Source of the DNA: Nocardiopsis algeriensis
GTDB taxonomy: Bacteria > Actinomycetota > Actinomycetes > Streptosporangiales > Streptosporangiaceae
Reading direction: 5' to 3'
NCBI RefSeq assembly: GCF_014203695.1
Contig: NZ_JACHJO010000005.1
Location: 350,546-414,545, forward strand
DNA: 64,000 nucleotides
Part shown: piece by piece, positions 30,052 through 38,343 of the stretch
Numbering within the stretch: position 1 is the stretch's first letter
Layout: each line of letters begins with the position of its first letter
The notes under the pieces: generated by a model
What the model was told of the DNA's origin: nothing
The model's database searches: none
Seen by the model: only the letters and a program-made list of their open reading frames with translations
Translations under genes and position numbers: made by a program

Positions 30052-31943
30052 TCCCCCTCCCGCAGCCGTGCGGCCGTGGACAGCTGGTGGTGCGGCAGCG
30101 GCGGGTGGTGTGCGCGTGCGGCGCGCTCGGCCAGCCGTGCGGCCAGATCGCGGTCGCCGCCCATCCGCCGCACCCGGGCGGCGCGGAGCAGGACGGGGCC
30201 GTTGTCGGAGGCCTCCTCCAACGCCTCGTCCAGGTCCTCCGGCCACGCCTCCGCACCCCACAGGGTGGCTCGGGCCAGGGCCCTGGCCGCACGCGAAGAA
30301 GGGGTCTGCGGCGCTCCCGGCCGCTCCAGGTCGTGGAGGGCCGGGGCGGCCTCACCCTGGTCGGCGAGGATCTCGCCACGCGTGCGCCGGGCCTCGGTGT
30401 CGGTGCTGTCGCGGGCCAGAACCCGGTTGAGGACGTCCAGGGCCGACTCCGCCTGGCCCGCATGCCACAGTGCCTGTCCGAGTCCGGTCTGCACGCCCGG
30501 ATCGCTGCCCGCCCGGCTGGTGACCGACGCCAGTACCTCCAGGGCCGACGACCGGTCCCCCTCCAGGAACAGGCAGCGGGCCTGCGCCAGGAGGGTGCGG
30601 TTCACCGCGGTCCCCTCTCCCAGCGAGGCGTACCGTCCGGCGGCGTCGGCGTAGAGGCGTGCGGCCGAGACGTGGTCACCCTCCTCGAAGGCCAGGTCGC
30701 CCAGCAGCGAGACGAGCCGTACCCGCAGTCGGGGACCGGGCGCCGGCTGGGCGGACAGGGCCCTTTGGGCGTGCTCCCCGGCGACGGTGTTCTCGCCTCG
30801 TGTGCGCGCCCTGCAGGCGGCGTCGAAGTGCCGGGCGGCCGTGTAGGCGGCCTCGCGGAGCGGCCCGAGGAAGGCCAGGGGCCGGTGCAGGCGGGGATGC
30901 CGGAGCAGGTAGGAGGCGGCGTCCCGGTCGACCACGTACCGGTCCTGGAGGACGGTGGCGACGTCCGCACCGCCGCAGAAGGGCGGGGCTCCGGCCCCGC
31001 CCGCGGCCGCGAGCGTGTCGAGCCAGGAGCGGACGAGCCGCACCGGGACCAGGCACTCGGTCGCCGCCTCGGAGACGGCCTGCCGCACGTACCCCGCCAG
31101 GGCGGGGTCGACGCCCCCGGCCTCGGGCTCCCGGTCGGACCGGGATCTCCACAGTGCCCGGCCGGCCACCTGGAGCAGGACGGGGTCGACCGTGCCGGAG
31201 GCCGTTCCCAGTTCCTCGGCGAGGTGTCTGCCGCTTCCCGGCCCCGGGCGGTGGCCGAACCGGGCCAGGGCGCGCTCCACCGTGTCGGCGGCGGCCTCGG
31301 GTGTGAAGGGCCGCAGCAGAACCTCGGCGTGGGACACGGCGCGCTTGTCGACGAGGCGGCGCAGCTCGTCCATGTGGTCGCTGCGCACGACGAGGAGGAG
31401 ACGCAGGCCTTCCACGGTGTCCGGCAGGCCCAGGAGTTCGTCCAGCAGGTCGCGGCGGTCCTGTTCACCCGAGGTTCCCGGGCGCAGGAGGAGCTCGGTC
31501 CCGTCCAGGGACGCGTACAGCGGGGCGGGGCGCCCGTAGCGGTCCAGGCGTGTCCGGGAGCGCAGGAGGTCTCCGACCGAGCGGCCGGGGAAGCCCCCGG
31601 GCGGGACGTCGGGGTCCCAGGAGTCGACCAGGGCGCGCGTGTACGGGTTCTGGTCGGGCATCGCGGCGACGGGGAAGGAGGCGTCCAGGAGGAGTTCACC
31701 GGGAGGCAGGACGCTCTCCCCGCGGTCCGTCAGTGCGGGTACGGCTCCGGCGCGCAGGAGAGAGGTCTTGCCCGCGCCGGTGCCGCCGTACAGCACGGTG
31801 AGCCGATGGCGGCTCCAGGCCTCCACCAGTGACCTCGTCTCCTGTTCCCGACCGAGGAAAAGAGACCGTTCCCGTGTATGAAAAGGCCTCGGCCCGATGA
31901 ACGGGCCGGTGTTCTCGTCCCACGCGATATCGGCTCGTCTCAT
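30048..31943 (-). CDS. nSTAND1-type ATPase with TPR-like repeats
   Basis: A 631-residue signal-transduction NTPase. The N-terminal GPFIGPRPFHTRERSLFLGR is the nSTAND1 opening, followed by Walker A YGGTGAGKTSLLRAGAVPAL (G53-T60) and a sensor-like LRLLLVVRSDHMDELRRLVD. From about residue 390 to the end the chain consists of TPR-like helical pairs (VSLLGDLAFEEGDHVSAARL, ARCLFLEGDRSSALEVLASV). ATG at 31943 follows GGGAG. Such ATPases are sensors in bacterial conflict systems. It is coupled to the membrane coiled-coil gene and lies beside the FxsA precursor gene. Confidence 0.82.
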   Translation of the reverse strand: MRRADIAWDENTGPFIGPRPFHTRERSLFLGREQETRSLVEAWSRHRLTVLYGGTGAGKTSLLRAGAVPALTDRGESVLPPGELLLDASFPVAAMPDQNPYTRALVDSWDPDVPPGGFPGRSVGDLLRSRTRLDRYGRPAPLYASLDGTELLLRPGTSGEQDRRDLLDELLGLPDTVEGLRLLLVVRSDHMDELRRLVDKRAVSHAEVLLRPFTPEAAADTVERALARFGHRPGPGSGRHLAEELGTASGTVDPVLLQVAGRALWRSRSDREPEAGGVDPALAGYVRQAVSEAATECLVPVRLVRSWLDTLAAAGGAGAPPFCGGADVATVLQDRYVVDRDAASYLLRHPRLHRPLAFLGPLREAAYTAARHFDAACRARTRGENTVAGEHAQRALSAQPAPGPRLRVRLVSLLGDLAFEEGDHVSAARLYADAAGRYASLGEGTAVNRTLLAQARCLFLEGDRSSALEVLASVTSRAGSDPGVQTGLGQALWHAGQAESALDVLNRVLARDSTDTEARRTRGEILADQGEAAPALHDLERPGAPQTPSSRAARALARATLWGAEAWPEDLDEALEEASDNGPVLLRAARVRRMGGDRDLAARLAERAARAHHPPLPHHQLSTAARLREGE

Positions 31944-32104
31944 GAATGGCTCCCGACCGGCGGCAGCGGAAGAACACCGAGGTCGCTCTCCGTTCACGGT
32001 CGAGCGGGGTGACAACGGCACCCGTGCGCTCCCGAACATCTCGGCAGCCTACACGGGCTCCGGTCCGTCGGCCAGGGCGCCCGGAGATTCGGCGAACACC
32101 TCTG

Positions 32105-32281
32105 TCAGTCGTCACCCTCGTTGATAAAGGCGGCCACGGCCTCGTCGTCCGCGATTTCGGGGTCGAGGACGGAGCGCAGGGCCGACGCGACGACGGACTC
32201 CCCGAGTCCGCCCAGTTCCCGCAGGGACAAACCGTCGAGGGACACGAAAGCGAGGCCCTCGGAAAACTCCTGGGTTCTCAT
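32105..32281 (-). CDS. FxsA-like RiPP precursor peptide with FIN core
   Basis: A 58-residue peptide starting MRTQEFSEGLAFVSLDGLSL and ending VAAFINEGDD. The ATG follows AAGGAG by six bases. The leader VSLDGLSLRELGGLGESVV and ASALRSVL match the pattern of FXSXX-COOH precursors (a Leu/Val-rich helix with an L-D/G-S-V turn). The core differs: the expected F-x-S-x-x end is replaced by Phe52-Ile53-Asn54 followed by four residues (EGDD). Aromatic-x-Asn is a motif crosslinked by triceptide maturases. It is read away from the FxsT-like gene and is the only short acidic peptide of this type in the locus. Confidence 0.75.
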   Translation of the reverse strand: MRTQEFSEGLAFVSLDGLSLRELGGLGESVVASALRSVLDPEIADDEAVAAFINEGDD

Positions 32282-32514
32282 CGTTCACTCCTTTTTCACC
32301 AGGAAAAGAAGGGACAGGGCGCCACCTGCCCCTTTCCCGTCTTCCCCCACGAAGTTCCTACCACAGTGCTGTCATTCTCTAACCTGATCGCCTACGCTGA
32401 AAGCCACCCGGGCCCCGTGAACCAGAAACCGGAGAGCCATAAAACCAGCCGGGTCACGTCAAGAAACGGGGAAAATGATTCCGGCGGGACACGTGTGAAA
32501 CCGGAGGAAAACGA
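32282..32514. promoter_or_regulatory. divergent promoter region between fxsA-like and fxsT-like genes
   Basis: 233 bases that must hold promoters for both genes. On the plus strand TGTCAT (32370) and TACGCT (32393), 17 bases apart, are possible -35/-10 elements; a GGAGG precedes the FxsT start. Elements are weak matches. Confidence 0.35.
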
Positions 32515-35055
32515 GTGTCCGACACTCAAGTAACCGGTCCCAACAAAGGACTCGGCCGCCTTCCCGAGGTCTGGGGCGGGGTGCCGTCGCGGAACAAGAA
32601 CTTCACCGGCCGAAGGCACCAGCTCCGCTCCCTCCGCGCGGGGTTGACGAACCACGTCACCGCCCTGGTGCCGCACGCCCTCCACGGCTACGGGGGTGTG
32701 GGGAAGACCCTCATGGCGGTGGAGTACGCCCACCTGTACCGCCACGAGTACGACGTCGTGTGGTGGGTCAACGCCGATCAGCCGGGCCTGGTGCGCTCGT
32801 CCCTCGCGCACCTGGCTCCGCACCTGGGCCTTCCGGGCGCCAACACCACCGGTATCGAGGAGGCGTCCGAGAGCGTGCTGAACGCCCTGCGCCGAGGCAC
32901 CCCCTTCCACCGCTGGCTCCTGGTCTACGACAACGCCGACGAACCCGAGGACCTGCGCGAGGTCGTCCCCGAGGGGCACGAGACCGGGCACGTGCTGATC
33001 ACGTCCCGCAACCCCCGGTGGGAATCCGTCGCCGAGACCGTGTCCGTGGACGTCTTCCCCCCGGCCGAGAGCGTCGAGTTCCTCAGGAAGCGCATACCCC
33101 GCGGCATCTCGGACCCGGAGGCGGCCCGGCTCGCCGAGGCCCTGGGGCACCTCCCCCTGGCACTGGAGCAGGCGGGGGCGCTGCGGTCCGAGACCGGCAT
33201 GTCCAACGAGGAGTACCTGCGGCTGCTCTCCGACCAGCCGGCCTCCCTGCTGCGCGAGGGCAAGCCCAGCGAGTACCCCGCGCCGATGACCGCGGCCTGG
33301 CAGCTGTCGGTGAGCAAGCTCCAGGAGAACCTGCCCGAGGCGATGGAGCTGCTGCGGTGCTGCGCCTTCTTCGGACCCGACCCCATCCCCCGGGACGTCT
33401 TCTTCCCGGTGGAGCGGGGTGATGTGCGGCCGGCGATGAGCCGGTTGCTGGACAACCCCATCCGGCTGAGCCGGGCGATCGGCCAGCTCGCCCGCTACGC
33501 CCTCATCCGGCTGGACAACAGCAGCCGCACCCTCCAGGTCCACCGGCTCATCCAGGCCCTGGTGCGCAGCGAGCTCTCCCCCGATGAGCAGCAGGAGGTG
33601 CGCCGGGAGGTGTGGGCCCTGCTGGGCAGTGCCGCGCCCAAGTCGGTCGGCGACCCCGCCTCCAACGCCCGTTACCTGGCCCTGCTGCCGCACCTGGGCC
33701 CCTCGGGTATCGCCGAGAGCGACCGCCCCGAGGCCCGCCGCTTCGCCCTGCGCGTCCTGTCCTTCCTGTACGTGTCGGGCAACCACGAGATGGGGGAGAA
33801 GTACGCGAGCAGGTTCGTCGAGCAGTGGAGCACCGACTCCGGGCCGGACGACCGCCACGTCCTGGAGGCCCAGGTCAGCTACGCCAACAGGCTGCGCGAG
33901 ATGGGCCGCTACCAGGAGGTGCGCGAGCTGGACGAGAGCCTGCTGCCCCGCATGCGCAGAGTTCTGGGCCCGCACCACGAGCAGACCCTGGCCGTGCTGT
34001 CGGGCCTGGGCGCGGACCTGCGCAACAGCGGGGACTTCTGGCAGGCGCGCAGCCATGACGAGGAGGCGCTGCGCCTGCACGAGGAGGCTCTGGGCCCGAA
34101 CGACCCCGCCACCCTGCGCGCGATCTACAACCTGGCCATCGACTACACGCTGACCAGTGATTTCGTCAGCGCCCGCAGTCTGCACGAGCGGGTATACATG
34201 CTGCACAAGCGGCACGGGCAGACGCAGGGGTCACCGGTTCTGCTGACCTACGTGCAGGGCCTGGCACTGGCGGTGCGCCTGAACGGCGACTACACCGAGG
34301 CGTGCGACCTCGGCGAGGACGCGCTGTCCTACGGCCGCGAACAGCTGGGCGCGGACCACCCCCGCACCCTGCGCACACAGATGGACCTGGCCACCTCTCT
34401 GCGCATGGCGGGCGAGCTGGACGACGCCCTGGAGATGGCCAAGGACACGCACTCCCGCCACCTGCGCCTGTACGGTCTCGATCACGCCGAGACCCTCGCC
34501 GCGGCCATGTGCCTGTCCAACACCTGGCGGATGACGGGCGCACTGGCCGAGGCACTGGAACTGGCCGAGGACACCGACCGTCGCTACGACCAGGTCTACG
34601 GCGTCGACCACCCCTACAACCACGGGTGCACCACCAACGTCGCCCTGCTGTACCGGCTGCTGGGGGATCCGGCCCGCGCCCGCGAGCTCAACGAGGACGC
34701 ACTGGCGGGTATGGAGGAGAAGCTGGGACGCGACCACCACCTCTCCCTGGGGATCACCGTCAATCTGGCCGGTGACCTGGCCGCGGTCGGCGAGACGAAG
34801 AACGCCGTCCGCCTGGGCCGTGGCAGCCTGCGCCGGATCCGGGCACTGCTGGGGGACGAGCACCCGATGGCGCTGACGTGCGCCTCCAACCTCGTCCAGG
34901 ACCTGAGAGCGGAGGGCGAGGACGAGGAGGCCGAGCAGGTGGCCGGCCAGGTCGGCCCCCTGTTCACCCGTGTCCTGGGGCGCGAACACCAGTTCACGAA
35001 GGCGTTCCTCACCGGGCGGAGACTGGCGTTCGACTTCGACCCCCGCCAGTTGTGA
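32515..35055 (+). CDS. FxsT-like NB-ARC/TPR protein of the FxSxx-COOH system
   Basis: An 846-residue STAND ATPase with tetratricopeptide repeats. It opens with VWGGVPSRNKNFTGRRHQLR, the FxsT hallmark, then Walker A HGYGGVGKTLMAVEYAHLY (G58-T65), WWVNADQP and Walker B RWLLVYDNADEPEDL, RNBS-like VLITSRNPRWESVAETV and LPLALEQAGALRSETGMS. From about residue 400 on, more than eight kinesin-light-chain-like TPRs follow (EALRLHEEALGPNDPATLRA, ALSYGREQLGADHPRTLRTQ). The GTG start has AGGAGG eight bases before. Proteins of this type accompany FxsA/FxsB; their role is thought to be regulatory or in sensing, not catalysis. Confidence 0.88.
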   Translation: MSDTQVTGPNKGLGRLPEVWGGVPSRNKNFTGRRHQLRSLRAGLTNHVTALVPHALHGYGGVGKTLMAVEYAHLYRHEYDVVWWVNADQPGLVRSSLAHLAPHLGLPGANTTGIEEASESVLNALRRGTPFHRWLLVYDNADEPEDLREVVPEGHETGHVLITSRNPRWESVAETVSVDVFPPAESVEFLRKRIPRGISDPEAARLAEALGHLPLALEQAGALRSETGMSNEEYLRLLSDQPASLLREGKPSEYPAPMTAAWQLSVSKLQENLPEAMELLRCCAFFGPDPIPRDVFFPVERGDVRPAMSRLLDNPIRLSRAIGQLARYALIRLDNSSRTLQVHRLIQALVRSELSPDEQQEVRREVWALLGSAAPKSVGDPASNARYLALLPHLGPSGIAESDRPEARRFALRVLSFLYVSGNHEMGEKYASRFVEQWSTDSGPDDRHVLEAQVSYANRLREMGRYQEVRELDESLLPRMRRVLGPHHEQTLAVLSGLGADLRNSGDFWQARSHDEEALRLHEEALGPNDPATLRAIYNLAIDYTLTSDFVSARSLHERVYMLHKRHGQTQGSPVLLTYVQGLALAVRLNGDYTEACDLGEDALSYGREQLGADHPRTLRTQMDLATSLRMAGELDDALEMAKDTHSRHLRLYGLDHAETLAAAMCLSNTWRMTGALAEALELAEDTDRRYDQVYGVDHPYNHGCTTNVALLYRLLGDPARARELNEDALAGMEEKLGRDHHLSLGITVNLAGDLAAVGETKNAVRLGRGSLRRIRALLGDEHPMALTCASNLVQDLRAEGEDEEAEQVAGQVGPLFTRVLGREHQFTKAFLTGRRLAFDFDPRQL

Positions 35056-35110
35056 ACACCGTGCCGCCGTCGGCCTCCTCGCCGCTCCCGGTGGCGCCCG
35101 CGGAGGACCG

Positions 35111-35139
35111 GGGAGCACGGGCCCCGGGAGGGTGCTCCC
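35111..35139. terminator. hairpin between convergent fxsT-like and HEXXH genes
   Basis: An 8-bp stem GGGAGCAC/GTGCTCCC with a 13-base GC-rich loop in the 129-base gap between converging genes. Confidence 0.6.
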
Positions 35140-35184
35140 GGCCGGGGCCGCGCCCCGAGCGGGCGGTTCCCTGATCCGGAACTC

Positions 35185-36579
35185 CTACGGACGCCCCTCC
35201 GGTGCCGGGGCGGTGTACGCCTCCCGCGTGGGCACCGCGCTCGCGGTGCCCCCGGGGAGGAGCACCGGCGTCCGGCCCGCGTTGTGCTCCCTCCACTGCG
35301 AGAGGTGGCGGTCGGCCGCCCGCCGAGCCGCCTCGGCGGCGGCCTCGGGAACCGGCTCTTCCTGCCAGCGGAGCAGGGTCCGCTCGATCGCGGCGAGGAA
35401 GCGCTCCCCCTGCGGCGTGAGCCGGCCCGAGGCGGCCAGTACGTGTGCGGCGTCCAGGGCCGAGCGGCGCCAGTGGGCGAAGCCGGCGCAGGCGCGCAGC
35501 GCCTCCGTACCGGTCACGGCCTCGCGGTGGCGGCGCCAGAACCCCGCCACGCCCACATGGGCGTAGACACCCTGGAGCAGGCCTGCCGCTGGCCGGGGAT
35601 CCCGGCGCCAAGGGGCGTAGTAGCGGCTGCCGTCGTCGGGCAGCACCAGCGGCACCAGGTCCAGCAGCGCGGTGAGCTTGATGTGCTGTACCTCGTGGGC
35701 GAAGGTCAGCGCGAGCATGAGCGGGTCCGGCGGCCGGGACAGGCCCAGGTTGCCGTAGGCGTGGCGCGGGGTCGCGCTGGTATGGGCCCTTCCGCTGGGC
35801 GGGATGGGGGTGAGGGCGAGGACGGTCTCGGCCACCTCCTCCGCGACGGTCCAGTGGTGCTCGACCAGGGTCTCCCAGGCACCCTGGAGGGTCTCTCCCC
35901 ACCAGGCGAGTTCTTCTCCCCCCAGGCGCCGGGCCACCGCTTCGGTCCCGGGCATGCGGTCGGGATCCTGGTCGTCCAGGAGCAGTTCCAGCCTCCGTCC
36001 GCCGTGCTCGGCCGACAGGCGGCGCAGCGCCTGCCAGCCGGGGGCGTCCTCGTGCGGATCGGCGGGGACCTCCACAGCCCTCTCGCCGGTGACCAGCGCG
36101 CGGCCGCCGGCCACCTCCACGACGGCGTCCCCGCCCCCGACGACCGCCCTGCCGAGGGAGGGCAGCGCGACCGTGGGACCGTCCAGGGGCACCTCGGTCC
36201 TCAAGGCGGTACCGGCGCGCAGCGCGGCGGCCGCGGCCAGGGACGACAGGACCGCCACCCTGGGCTCTTCCCGTCGCCTGCCCTCCAGGGCCAGCACCGT
36301 GCGCCGGGCCCACACTCCCACGGTGGGATGACCCAGGACGGAGGCGACCGCGGCGGGGTGGGCGTCCTGTACCTCCGCCAGCACATCCCAGGAGCGCGCC
36401 GCGCGGTCCGCGTCGGGGTGCAGCGCGCCGCGGGACGCGTCCAGGACCCTGCGCACGAGCAGCAGGTGCTTGCCGTAGTGGGCGGCGCGCAGGTGTGCGG
36501 TGGCCGCCGCGCCGCCTCCGCCCCTCGCCAGCGCGTCGAACACGTCGTCGGGAACCGCCGACCCGGAGTCGGCGGACAT
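35185..36579 (-). CDS. HEXXH-motif putative peptide-modification protein
   Basis: A 464-residue protein with the motif AHEVQHIKLTALLDLVP (H295-E-V-Q-H299) typical of HEXXH proteins found with FxsB, some of which are now described as 2-oxoglutarate-dependent peptide beta-hydroxylases. Upstream are AYGNLGLSRPPDPLMLALTF and downstream SRYYAPWRRDPRPAAGLLQG, AHVGVAGFWRRHREAV; all are typical. Its ATG overlaps the FxsB stop by one base (TGATG), so it is coupled to FxsB. In many genomes this module is fused to FxsB; here it is split. The N-terminal 200 residues have no named fold. Confidence 0.85.
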   Translation of the reverse strand: MSADSGSAVPDDVFDALARGGGGAAATAHLRAAHYGKHLLLVRRVLDASRGALHPDADRAARSWDVLAEVQDAHPAAVASVLGHPTVGVWARRTVLALEGRRREEPRVAVLSSLAAAAALRAGTALRTEVPLDGPTVALPSLGRAVVGGGDAVVEVAGGRALVTGERAVEVPADPHEDAPGWQALRRLSAEHGGRRLELLLDDQDPDRMPGTEAVARRLGGEELAWWGETLQGAWETLVEHHWTVAEEVAETVLALTPIPPSGRAHTSATPRHAYGNLGLSRPPDPLMLALTFAHEVQHIKLTALLDLVPLVLPDDGSRYYAPWRRDPRPAAGLLQGVYAHVGVAGFWRRHREAVTGTEALRACAGFAHWRRSALDAAHVLAASGRLTPQGERFLAAIERTLLRWQEEPVPEAAAEAARRAADRHLSQWREHNAGRTPVLLPGGTASAVPTREAYTAPAPEGRP

Positions 36580-37802
36580 CAGATCCCTTCCCGGAGCCGG
36601 GCCACGTCCGCGGCCACGGTGCGGTGGATGTGGGTGATGAGCCGGTACAGGTCCGCGCAGTAGACGGACGGGTTGAGGAATCCGCTGCCCGAGCGGTAGC
36701 GGTGCGGGTAGAGCCCGCCACCGCACACCCGGGCCAGGGGGCAGGCGGCGCAGACGGGACCGAGTGCGCGCGCCCCGATCTGGCGGGCCACCACCCCGGG
36801 CAGGAGCAGGGCGTCGGCGAAGGAGTGGGTGAGGACGTGCAGGGACGTGGCGGCGGCGCCCTCGTAGGCCGACTTGAGGATGTCGACCTGTTCGATGCTG
36901 CCGTCGGTCTCGACCACCAGCATCGCCGCCGGGGACAGTCCCACGGTCTCGGTGCGCGAGGAAGCGCCCAGGACCAGGCGGATGATCTCGTTGAACATCC
37001 GGATGTTGGTCTCCCTGACGGGAGCGTGGTACCAGCGGTCGAACACGGCCGCCGTCCAGTCTCCGTAGGGGGTCCCCTCCCCGGTCATCCCGGGTGGCGG
37101 GGCGTCCCAGGTGCCGTGAGGCAGGAGGAAGTCGACGGCGGGCGGATCGAATTCGAGCAGGGCCTCGTAGGTGGTGACGGGATCGGACTCCAGATCCACC
37201 GTGGCCAGCAGCCCGGACAGCAGGTGGGGACGGGCGGCGAGCTTCTCCAGCCCGGTCCGCACCTCGGCGTGGGTGCCGCGGCCGCCGGCGCGGACCCGGT
37301 GCCGGTCGTGGTCGGCCTCGGCCCCGTCGATGCTGACGCCGACCCGGATCCCCAGTTCCTCGAACAGGTCGAGGAAGGCCTCGTCGACGAGGACGCCGTT
37401 GGTCTGCATGCGCAGCGCCACGCGGACGTCGGGCTCGCAGGTCTTGCGCAGGACCTGCGCCGTGTACCGGATGTGGTCGGCGCCGGCCAGGAGCGGCTCG
37501 CCTCCGTGCAGGATCACGTCCACGCGGTCACGTCCGAAGGCGCGGGCGTGCTCGGCGATGCGTTCGGCGGTGCGGTCGACGACGGACCTGGCCATGCGGC
37601 GCGGCCGGCTGCGCCACCCCTGGTCGGCCATTTCGTACATGTAGCAGTAGTCGCAGGCGAGGTTGCAGCGGCTGTGGATCTTGAGGACGAACTGGCGGAA
37701 GGGAGTGGGGCGCCACCCCTGCGCCAGGAGACCGTCCACGTCCAGCCCGGCGGGCCATTCCTCCCGGTCGGGCCGCACACCCGTGACAAGGTCGTCGGCC
37801 AC
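36579..37802 (-). CDS. FxsB-like radical SAM/SPASM cyclophane-forming peptide maturase
   Basis: A 407-residue radical SAM enzyme that is expected to crosslink the aromatic residue of the precursor to a residue two positions on. The radical SAM cluster is C46-x3-C50-x2-C53 (HSRCNLACDYCYMYEMADQG), with HGGEPLLAGADHI and RMQTNGVLVDEAFLDLFEEL downstream; the C-terminal SPASM cysteines are CAACPLARVCGGGLYPHRY and PSVYCADLYRLI. GTG at 37802 follows AGGAGG by eight bases. The precursor gene lies 4.3 kb away on the same strand, separated by the divergent FxsT-like gene, an unusual spacing. A one-base overlap ties it to the HEXXH gene. Confidence 0.92.
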   Translation of the reverse strand: MADDLVTGVRPDREEWPAGLDVDGLLAQGWRPTPFRQFVLKIHSRCNLACDYCYMYEMADQGWRSRPRRMARSVVDRTAERIAEHARAFGRDRVDVILHGGEPLLAGADHIRYTAQVLRKTCEPDVRVALRMQTNGVLVDEAFLDLFEELGIRVGVSIDGAEADHDRHRVRAGGRGTHAEVRTGLEKLAARPHLLSGLLATVDLESDPVTTYEALLEFDPPAVDFLLPHGTWDAPPPGMTGEGTPYGDWTAAVFDRWYHAPVRETNIRMFNEIIRLVLGASSRTETVGLSPAAMLVVETDGSIEQVDILKSAYEGAAATSLHVLTHSFADALLLPGVVARQIGARALGPVCAACPLARVCGGGLYPHRYRSGSGFLNPSVYCADLYRLITHIHRTVAADVARLREGI

Positions 37803-38343
37803 GTCGGTGTCCTCCTGGGGTGGGCGCACGAAGAGGAGGGCGTCCTGCCTCCCTTTCCGTGCACTTCTCTCTGGCGGGTCCGCACACTTCTCTCGGACAG
37901 TTCCGAAGCCGGAGGACATGTTTTCCGGAACACGGAAATGGCAGCCTCCGGACACCGGCCGCCTTTTCTTCCGCCGAAGAGGAACTCCCCTGGCTCTCCC
38001 CGGCGAGGCGAGCCCCGGCCCTCACCGAAGGAGCCGGCCCCGGCATGCGCCGCCCTGCCCCCTGCCGGACCTCTGCGGTGTGTTCGGGTCCCCGCACAGC
38101 ACAAGGGCGACAGGGACCGGGCCGGATGATCGGCGGACCTGTTTCGACAACCGGCACGAGACGCTTTCCTCCTCCCTTGCCGAGGCCCTGCCGGGTCCAC
38201 TCCCCGGGGCAGAGCACCGTGAACACGACCGGGGGCGGACCGCCACGGGTTCCTTGCCACCGCCCCGGGTTGTCCACAGGCCTCCGCGGGCCGGCCTTCC
38301 CGCGTGCCACCATGACGGGGAACCGTCCTTCCGGGGGGCCGCC
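37803..38343. other. intergenic region between FxsB and the PD-(D/E)XK-like gene
   Basis: 541 bases between divergent genes. I found no second precursor-like peptide here: no short frame has a ribosome site plus a Phe-x-Ser/Asn C-terminus. It presumably holds both promoters. The region is somewhat less GC-rich than its neighbours at 37840-37980. Confidence 0.5.
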
